DNA of 64,000 nucleotides from Anisus vortex (taxonomy: Eukaryota > Mollusca > Gastropoda > Planorbidae). Positions 56,310 through 64,000 of this stretch are shown one piece after another. The stretch spans positions 21,976,181-22,040,180 of the forward strand of contig OX421506.1 in the NCBI GenBank assembly GCA_949126835.1, given 5' to 3'. Made by a program: the position numbers and the translations under genes. Numbering within the stretch: position 1 is the first letter of the stretch; every line of letters starts with the position of its first letter. The notes below the pieces were generated by a model that saw only the letters and a program-made list of their open reading frames with translations, was not told the origin of the DNA and searched no databases.

Positions 56310-58143
56310 CAGGGGTCGGCAACCTGCGGCTCGCGAGCCGCATGCGGCTCTTTCGATGTCAAGATGCGGCTCTCCAGTTCCATGAGCAAATATTAATAAT
56401 TATATTTTTTTTTCACAACTCATAAAAATATTATATTAAACAGGATAAAATCACTCAATAGAGAACATTGATAATAAGTGGAGTAATAATAATAGCCAAA
56501 TAATAATATTTGTATAGCGCATATCCCGTTGGGAACAGTTCTATGTGCCGTCAACAGTTACAGACAGAGTACAGACAACGATTAAAGGACGAAAATGTAT
56601 ACATGTACAGGTGAATACTGCTACTTGAATATATGGGTCTTCAGTTGACTCCTGAAGGTGTTGAAAATAGGGCTCTGGTCGAGCGGTAGCCAGTGCAGAG
56701 ATCGGAGCAGAGGAGTGATATGTGTTCACTTCTTCTTCTTAAGGACCAGTCGGGCAGCACAGTTATGGACACGTTGGAGGCCCTGAAGGGAGGAGGCCGA
56801 GAGGCCAGCCAAGATCGAATTGCAATAATCCAAGCGGGAAAAGAGGAGAGAGATGACAAGCTTAACTCAAGCTTCCTTAGTGAAATAGCGACGGATGGCG
56901 GCAATACGACGCAGGTGGAAGAAGCAGATTTTGGTGAGGAAGGAGATGTGGGGCTGCATGGACAGCGTGGAGTCCAGATAGACGCCAAGGCTCTTGACAG
57001 TCGGGGACAAAGGTACTGTTGCGTCGGCCAGCTAAGGATCGGACGCAGTGAGGGACACGACCCTCTGTCTCGTACCGACGATAAGAGCTTCAACTTGAAC
57101 TTGTTTTCCGTCATCCAGTTCTTGATGTCCAGTAAACAAATAGAGATGGAAGCAAGGAGCCCGTCGAAGTCTTCAGGCTCATCACTGTTATAGAGCTGGG
57201 TGTCATCGGCGAAAGAATGATATTTCAGTTTGTGGCGTTGGATGACAAAGGAGAGGGGTTGGGTGTAAAGTGTGAAAAGAACTCGGCCGAGGACAGACCC
57301 ATGTGGCACACCATGGCAGACATGAACAGGCTGGGAGGATAGAGTAGACGGACAGCCGAAACTGACAGCCGGTAGTCACTACTTAGACTACTTTATATAC
57401 TACCCAGCCAGCAACCCAGCGGGCGGTAGTGTTCAGTCTTCTTCGGAGCAAGGTTGTGAGTTGGAGGTCCAGGAAAGCATGCACGTCACGCTGCAAAACT
57501 GGACAGTTATAAACTCTAAAAGAAATGCCGTAAATTGAGGCACTCATATTTGACGCATGGAATAGTCTTCCAGAATGCTACAGTGAGGAGTAGAAATTGG
57601 CATTTGGAGTGCTGACGATCTTCGAGTCAACATATTCGTGCAAGCAAGCGTTTTCTTGCATGAAATATAATAAAAAGTAAAGTAAGAAGCCAACTAACAA
57701 ATAAAAATTTAGAGGCGTGCTTGAAACTGAAAACAACAAGTTATGAGCCAGATTTAGCCAAACTTTCAAAGACATTCAAGGCCATTGCTCCCATTGATGT
57801 AGGCCCTAACTATTGTAACTATCTATTATTGAATAATTATAGTTATAGGCCTACTATTTGATTACTAATTTTATTATTCTAGCAGAGCTAGCTAAAATAC
57901 TTTATTATATTTTGTGCGAAACATTTGTATATTTTATATGAATAAATAGGCCCCTATTATTTCATATTTAAAGCTATTTATTTTAAATCAAAAATCAATT
58001 TTGTAGGCCTTTTAGGTAGGCTATTCCTACTCCTAATCAAATACGATAATAATGAAAAAAAATGTTTGTGGCTCTTTAAAAACTGGGAAATTGTGTAAAT
58101 TGTAACTTTTGGCTCTTCCGCCTCAAAAGGTTGCCGACCCCTG
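56310..58143 (+). mobile_element. hAT transposon split by a LINE
   Basis: Ends CAGGGGTCGGCAACCT and AGGTTGCCGACCCCTG are perfect inverted repeats, flanked by the exact 8-bp duplication GCTTAGGC (56302-56309, 58144-58151). Plus-strand C-terminal transposase sequence survives at about 57600-57790: TIFESTYSCKQAFSCMKYN, then after a one-base insertion VRSQLTNKNLEACLKLKTTS, YEPDLAKLS, the hAT dimerisation region. A CR1-like LINE occupies about 56490-57500. Inactive. Confidence 0.93.
56490..57500 (-). mobile_element. CR1/L2-like LINE fragment inside the hAT
   Basis: Minus-strand [41 protein letters not shown] and [14 protein letters not shown] (57125-57320), then frameshifted sequence leading to a tail tgcgctatacaaatattatt. 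The YADD-type catalytic motif is FADD. The 3' terminus at about 56494 carries (ATA)n. The upstream border at about 57500 is approximate. Confidence 0.8.
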
Positions 58144-58682
58144 GCTTAGGCAGATTCATGGTGACTTACTTTATTTCATTTGATGAAATTATTTAATCAT
58201 CATATTTCAATCATTTAGTATGGTAAGATGATTTAGACTTTAGGGTTCGGTTTTTTTAAGCATTTTGTGACATAGCTTTAATTTAATTGGCATTTATTGG
58301 CATATCCCTTTAGAATATAGGCATAGGCCTATGGTATAATTGAGCCTATTATTAATTAGTAATTAGTCAATATATACTGGCATGCTGCCACTGGTAGACT
58401 ATAGATCTATCAGCACCACTGCTTCGACTAGTCTTAAAATAGTTATTTTTTTAAACTGCAGACCACAGGTAGAAAAGTAAAACTATTAAAAACACAAATG
58501 TAAAGCGTGATGCTAGCAGCCTTATATATTGTATTGTAGGATTTAAAGTCCAATTTACATTTTAGTGTTGTGGCTAAAAGCATATAAGTAGGCTATATTA
58601 ATACTAGAAATAGCCCGTGGAAAACCACGGAGAAATTTATTTTGTTTCTTTTTGGTCAGCTTTTGGGAAAAGTGGGTCCTAA

Positions 58683-59870
58683 GTGAAGCAGATTTCCATT
58701 TCCGACACTAAGAAGCCAATCATTGTGCTCGCTTTGACCTTCGCAGCGCATATTGTCTTCAATTATAGTTGTACGAAACATCTCCACAAAATACTTGACT
58801 TGATACAACATTCAATGATTTCAGCACGTGTTCTTTTTATCACCACTGGAAGAGTCAGTCGAAATTCACCTCCAACAACAAAAACTTTTCCGCCAAATGG
58901 TTCATCATTGTTCATTATCTCGCGAAGAAACCGTTCGATGCACCGTAGATCATGCTTGGGCAGCATTGTAATATCGTCAATGATGATGAGCGTTGCTTGA
59001 CGAAAAACGTCGGCATCTGCAGAGTTCGGTCTTATCGATGAGACTGAAGTATCTGTCAATGGAACTGGAAACTTAAATCCACAATGAACTGTTCTTCCTT
59101 CTTTCGAGGGTTGCAGCGATTCCTGTTGTAGCAAACGGTAGAACATTATGTCCTTTTCCACTGAAAAATGCCATTAGTGTTGTATAAAGGAATGTTTTTC
59201 CGGATCCTCCGCGGCCGTCGAGATAGAAGCAGCAATTCTCAACATTTTTATGATCAATTGCACCTATGATTCGTTGGAATGCATCCAATTGTTTGTCATT
59301 CAACAGCTTAATATGTTTGTCCCCTTCTCGTGCTTCTTCAACTGGATCGTAGAGCTGCACTTCAGATATTAAGCCAGTGGGTGTTGCCAGGCCGATCTGC
59401 GAGCAGGACAGTCCGTGTTGTTTGAGAATTGAGTTTAGGTCATGAAGAGCCATATTGATGGCTACGTCATCGGTGAAACTGCGCATGTAATCAGGTGCAA
59501 AGTCAGTGACATATTTGTTCCACAGGTCAATAGGTTTTGCAGAAGCAACAAATGTACCCAAAAGTTTCACGCAATTGCATTGGCATTTTATAGGTGGAAG
59601 CTTCATGTAAACAGCGATCGCACTCAGTGTCTGACTCAAGAAGTCCTTGTGCCGATACAGCTTCTTTAAATGTTGGATAAGCCACTCCGTCGAACGTGCG
59701 TATCGCTTCAAAACGTGTCGCTCCACGAACATGAAGGAGCAGAAAATCGAAGATAAAATCGCTCTTCGTCTTTGAAACTTACGGTGTACATACGCGAAAC
59801 TATTTTCCCTGATCCTTTTTTTCGTGGTTTCCAGGAGCCCTTTGGTAGACGTAATGGTATGGGATGTCAA
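58683..59870 (-). pseudogene. Helitron Pif1-like helicase remnant
   Basis: 59073-59870 includes LNDKQLDAFQRII and the Walker A loop GRGGSGKT (about 59195-59220). 58763-59161 has Walker B LIIIDDITM and a GGEFRLTLPVV block (usually GGDFRQ.LPV). In another frame the region below 58763 reads NMRC...WLLSVGNGNL and then reaches the 3' terminus. Helicase motifs V-VI are missing. Frameshift at about 59070-59160. Confidence 0.85.
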
Positions 59871-60068
59871 CGTAGAGGTACTGTCGTGTCACTTCATCAG
59901 TTTTGTTTAGCTCAAACCATGACTCTAATTTCTTAGCTCAAATCATGAATCTAATTTCTTCAGCTCAAATCATTTCGTTCGGTCAGTTGTTGCTACCAGC
60001 ACAGCTTCTTCTTCGTGACCTTCCTCGAATATGATGCGTTGTTTATTCGGAAGGTGAACGGGCAGTCT

Positions 60069-61740
60069 CTAACTAGCATGCGGACGATCATGCATTTTTG
60101 ATTCAAGAAAATGCCACATTGCTTCTGGTGCACTTATATATCGAGCTTCAATGTAGTTAATGATCTGATTGTAACTAAGTTCTTGCTCACCGTCTAATCT
60201 GATTGCGATGTTTGCACACTCAAACCCTTTGAAGATATTCTTGTAGATATATTTTATAGCTTTCAGGGATGTCCAAATTTCTAGGTTAATGTGTGCATTA
60301 TACTTCAATAGTAGGCATGGACTGTATGGCACTGCATGACGATTGTCCAACATCAATCCTTTGCTTTACGTGTCATTGAACTGTTTCGGAAACTGTTTCT
60401 TGCATTCTCCATCATCCGTGCAAGGCGCGTAAGGATTGTTTTTGCCGCAAGATCCATGCATCATATATCTTGTAACGATATCAAATAAGCGATGATTTTC
60501 TTTTTCATCAGGAATTTCAGCGCTGACGTCTTAGTCGATTTGCTCTCCGGTTATAAACTTATGCTCGGAGCATAAGGTCACCAAAATATGAACGCGAGGT
60601 AATCCCCCCTTTTGAAATTCGATAGTGTACACAAAAGCTTTTGCTTGTCCAAAGACGCCATGCAAGATCAAGTCAGTCATCAATGATTTCAATTTAATGG
60701 CAAAAACGCGGGCAACCAAATCAGGACAGTCGGATGTTTGTTCACCTAGACGCAAATTCTCTGTGATTTCTGGCCAGTTATTGTTAGCAGTAAATGTAAT
60801 GAAGAAATCAGGTGTACCAAACTTTGCGAAAATGGACACGCTCAAAGATAGGTTCACCATCTTCATTCACAAATACCATTGCTACTTCGTTTGACGTTGG
60901 TGCGTTGAAGCACCGTGGATCTGAGTGACGATCTGCTCGAAATACCATATTCACCTAAGGAATTTTATCTCCCCTCTGTGTTGCTTGTTCTAATACTTGT
61001 GTTTCTACTTCTCGCATCATCTGATAACTTCTCGCAATTCTATTGTGTTGTCGAAAAAAACTATCAATTTGATCCATAATACGTGGGAGACACTGTTCAT
61101 TTGGTGGATGTTCATGTCGAAAATGAGTGGCTTGAGTACTGTCCAGTACGTAGAGTTTGGGCATAATGTGGTGCCTGTGGTGTTAATGGCTGAAGATGAG
61201 ACGTCTTGTAATACGTCTGACCATGTATCTTGAAAACGTATGGACCTCTTCCCTGCACGTCGATGATTTTGGCACCCATTGAAGCGAATGACACTGCGTT
61301 GCTGTACGATCTTATGTTCTTTCGAAAATGTTTACTATCTGTATCAGTTGTGTCAGTGTGAAGTCGGCGAAAAAACTCGGGATAAGCCAGCTTTACATCG
61401 TTTTCAACCTTGGGTTTGGGCAGCTTAACTTTTCCTTTGCGGCAACAACTGGTGAATTTTTTGTCTGATGGTAGCTCAGCCATGAAGTTTTTTGATTGAC
61501 AGAATTCGCAGATTTCCGCCATTAGTCTGCAATTGTGTGCATAAACGCAGTTCTCTCTCAAGTGAATAGCATCTTCTTGAATCTAATGGTTTTGTTGCAA
61601 TTGTGCAAAACGCTGACATTTAGCAACTGTAGTTTTTCGTGCTTTTGTTTCCTCTAGCGTTTCCGATTCTCGCCTCTTATTTTGATATTCGGAATCTGCA
61701 ATTCGACGTGTTTTGTTTCCTCGGATGTTTCAGATTATCG
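60069..61740 (-). pseudogene. Helitron Rep and N-terminal region remnant
   Basis: From the N-terminus: a basic stretch KRRESETLEETKARK (about 61640-61690); CEFCQSKNF and KHFRKNIRSYSNAVSF, then GRGPYVFKIHGQ (61112-61561); PNEQCLPRIMDQIDSFF (60955-61164). The Rep core is at 60531-60866, with FGTPDFFITFTANNNWPEI and EFQKGGLPRVHIL. The H-x-H motif of the Helitron Rep is R-V-H here (Arg codon at 60594-60596), so the nickase is probably dead. Downstream, DNRHAVPYSPCLLLKYNAHI and ARYISAPEAMWHFL at 60069-60356. Stops separate the pieces. Confidence 0.87.
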
Positions 61741-61899
61741 CCTATTATTTTGACATTCAGGTAGGCACTTCAACAAACGTAGATTTCCGATTTTCGAATG
61801 TGTGTCATGGCGGAATTTTTTTGTTCTCCAGGCTTTTACGGTCTGCTACGAGGATCCGCGATAGTAACGTCATGCTCTAACCGCCATTTATTTTAAGCC

Positions 61900-63130
61900 A
61901 CATGCTTTGCGCCGACAAGGACGGTGAAGAATTCGGCATATTTTGTTTTTTTGTGCCGTACATGTGAAAAATACTCTAAACAAGCAAATTAAAGGTAATT
62001 TTCGCTTATGCACTTCTTATATTAAAAATTAGGCTACCATATTCATTTTTCTCTTACTCATTCTTCAGCCAATCTTTAAACTAAAATACCATTGAATTTT
62101 AGTCAAGATAAAGCCCCTAAATACAGCAGATGGTACCAATTTGTCACTAAAATCGAAAGTAGACATTTTAATTTTGTATATTTAGCGGAAGTTGAAATTA
62201 ATACAAAAATAAGCTATAATTTCGCATTTTAATCTTTTATAATAATAATTATTTTTATAATTATGCCAATGAAACATAGGCTAATAGCCTTTAATCCTTT
62301 GGAGTTATCCTTTAATAATTAAGGCTTTTCTATAGGCCTAGTACTAGTAGGGCCTACTATTGAATTGATACTCCCTAATGATTAGTAATGATTCTAATCT
62401 TAGGCCAAGCTAGGCCTTTATTATCTAAATTAATATAAAATTAGGCCTAGGTCTATATTTACTATATAAACTATTTTACATTAGTAGACAATAGGCGTAG
62501 GCATAGGCTACACCTAGACCTATGCCCTACTATCATCTATGCACTATGTATGGCCTTAGGGCAGATAGTGCATTAGGCTTTAGCCTTTAATTACTAATTA
62601 TTATTAATAATTATTATAGGGCATAGTACATAGTATATACAGGGCACCCTGTATTACAGGGCCTACTAGCCTACTATTTAAAATACTTAATACTATTATT
62701 ATATGTGTATGTGTAATATTCCTTCTATGTTAGGCCTATACTATAACTGTCTATAACTATAATAATAATTATTAACAATTTTTTTAACAATTTTAGCAAA
62801 TGGAAAACAAATATTTTAGATGTTTTATATTTGCCTATAAGTAATAATTTAACATAAATTATAAAGTAGCCTACATTGAGTATCCTATTTATAATGGTGT
62901 CATATAGGTCTGCTTCTTTTTATTACAAAGTATTGTTTTTTACATAAATACTATTGAACATTTATTTAATATCTATTATAAACAACAATGCAATACTAAA
63001 AAAAATAATTATGAAATAGTAGGCCTACTACTGCCTATGCCTACAATATAACATAACATATATTAAATATAGTCTTTATATTAAGTTTATATTTCATGAC
63101 TTTTATGGTAATTATATTTTTTCATTGTTC
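61900..63130. other. AT-rich DNA with many TAGGCCTA-type motifs
   Basis: No coding potential. The palindromic aggcct/taggccta string and its near variants occur repeatedly between about 62270 and 63030, along with taata repeats. It lies upstream of the open frames at the window end. Confidence 0.5.
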
Positions 63131-63142
63131 ATTTTCAAGAGA

Positions 63143-64000
63143 ATGGCATCTCTAACAAAAGAGGACTTTGAAAGTTTTATTGAAAGTTTTGCAGATGATG
63201 CAACATCTGGTATTTTTAGAAATGGCTTTGCTCTTTATATAATGCATAAAAATTCGCACAATTTGAACTTGGCTGCCTATGAACTGGATATGTATTTTAA
63301 AAGTTCTGACAGCAACTACATATCAAATCAAATAGCAGTATTCAAGAACATAAAGTCATTGATCACCAAAGTTTCTACCTATAAGAAGAGGTTTGTTGCA
63401 TAACATTTTTTAAAGCGTAAGATGAATGTGCATGTCTATTGAGAATCTTGGTAAGAGTCATATTCTTTAGAGAAATTTGTTTTGTATCACTTTTGGACAA
63501 AGTTTACCCTTTTTTTTTTAATCAAAGGCTGAACACTAATTGGCCTCACATTCAACACCTGCTGAGGGAGTCTGCTATTGTGCCACAAAAAAGAAAACGA
63601 CCATCACCAGCACTTGAAAGTTTGCCAGGGACATCACATCAAGATAAGGAGCTCTCACCCCCGAAAGCAAAAAATTAACGTTTTGATTGTGACAAGTGCT
63701 TCTCAACTAGTGAAGAATGGAGTTCCAAGTACCAAAACTTGGAGAGTAAGTTAAAAGAGGTAAAGGTAATGCTCAATACTGTGTTAAGGAAATACAAGGT
63801 AAAGTCTGTAAATAGATGTAACAAAAGAATGCATGAAAGAATTTCATACTTAAAGAATGAGAATAGTGAACAGAAGAATCAGATAAGTGAGATGCAAAAG
63901 TCTGATAATAAAGTTGATGTCCGCACAAAAAAGATACATGTCACATTAAATAACGTAATAGAAAGGTTACATGAACAGATGAAAAGAGTTAAAAATAAGA
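63143..64000 (+). CDS. Unidentified spliced gene or element, 5' part
   Basis: Exon 1 starts at the ATG at 63143 (reading MASLTKEDFESFIESF) and ends at 63390. The intron 63391-63527 begins gtttgt and ends tttttttttaatcaaag. Splicing joins TYKK to RLNTNWPHIQHLLRES in frame (donor after two bases of an Arg codon). Exon 2 continues with a basic, Ser/Pro-rich segment (PQKRKRPSPALESLPG) and reaches an in-frame TAA at 63676. The same frame is then open to the window end, with FDCDKCFSTSEEW and a long predicted coiled coil (KYQNLESKLKEVKVML, ERISYLKNENSEQKNQ). The TAA may be a disabling mutation, an unrecognised intron, or a true stop. I do not recognise the family; a domesticated or dead transposon gene is as likely as a host gene. 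Confidence 0.5.

Larger units (their letters stand above)
58604..61900 (-). mobile_element. Decayed Helitron
   Basis: Minus-strand Rep/helicase remnants end close to a typical Helitron 3' terminus: CTAG at 58604-58607 followed (minus strand) by T, and a hairpin with 6-bp stem CCGTGG/CCACGG (58615-58630) seven bases upstream. Insertion between A and T without duplication is the rule for Helitrons. The 5' end (TC) was not located; homology ends somewhere beyond the N-terminal coding at 61730, and 61900 is only a guess. The helicase is cut short, so this copy has a 3' internal deletion as well as many stops. Confidence 0.82.

Noticed and set aside
56693..57193. 166-codon plus-strand frame
   Set aside because: Antisense to the LINE RT remnant; no motif of its own.

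Overview
The window looks like a gene-poor, repeat-rich stretch of an animal nuclear genome, most likely a gastropod mollusc. The evidence is AT-rich DNA, GT-AG introns, RTE, CR1/L2 and I-type LINEs, several hAT elements, a Helitron, Harbinger and gypsy elements, and a tRNA-headed SINE whose tail is built on TTTACT. The species assignment is inference from repeat style and from a two-Ig-like-domain exon pattern. No bacterial-type genes, CRISPR arrays or genuine tRNA/rRNA genes were seen.

Layout. Bases 1-34358 are a tandem segmental duplication: unit 1 is about 1-15717 and unit 2 about 15718-34358. Each unit carries exons of the same minus-strand gene for an extracellular, cysteine-rich, Ig-like protein. 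Unit 1 keeps four exons in compatible phase: alpha 14366-14647, delta 12935-12964, gamma 11655-11815 and beta 2139-2349. Unit 2 keeps delta, gamma and beta but only about 25 bp of alpha. The units diverged mainly by later insertions. Unit 1 has three hATs nested in one another (3353-7006), a further hAT (8123-10895) and a LINE tail. Unit 2 has a 5.2-kb non-coding LTR element (15756-20950), RTE copies with a Harbinger element inside, a 556-bp MITE and expanded minisatellites.

34359-40392 holds AT-rich DNA without clear genes, a solo LTR distantly related to the non-coding element (37048-39149, split by an L2/CR1-like LINE) and an RT remnant. 40397-47212 is a nearly intact gypsy element with 676-bp LTRs, a 4-bp target duplication and integrase upstream of reverse transcriptase (Gmr1-like order). 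Its RT/RNase H is almost wholly deleted. 47213 to about 54230 is a minus-strand I-superfamily LINE whose ORF1 is split by a 2.4-kb long-inverted-repeat element with a 9-bp target duplication (51359-53770). 56310-58143 is another hAT, itself split by a LINE. 58604 to about 61900 is a decayed Helitron with a recognisable 3' hairpin and CTAG end. 63143-64000 is the start of an unidentified spliced plus-strand gene or element that runs off the window.

The most biologically interesting item is the duplicated Ig-like gene. The architecture (Ig-like exon, short connecting exon, second Ig-like domain over two exons) recalls gastropod fibrinogen-related immune lectins (FREP/VIgL family), but no fibrinogen domain lies in the window, so that identity is a hypothesis. 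The mobile elements are mostly dead or non-autonomous; their target duplications allow a clear nesting order.
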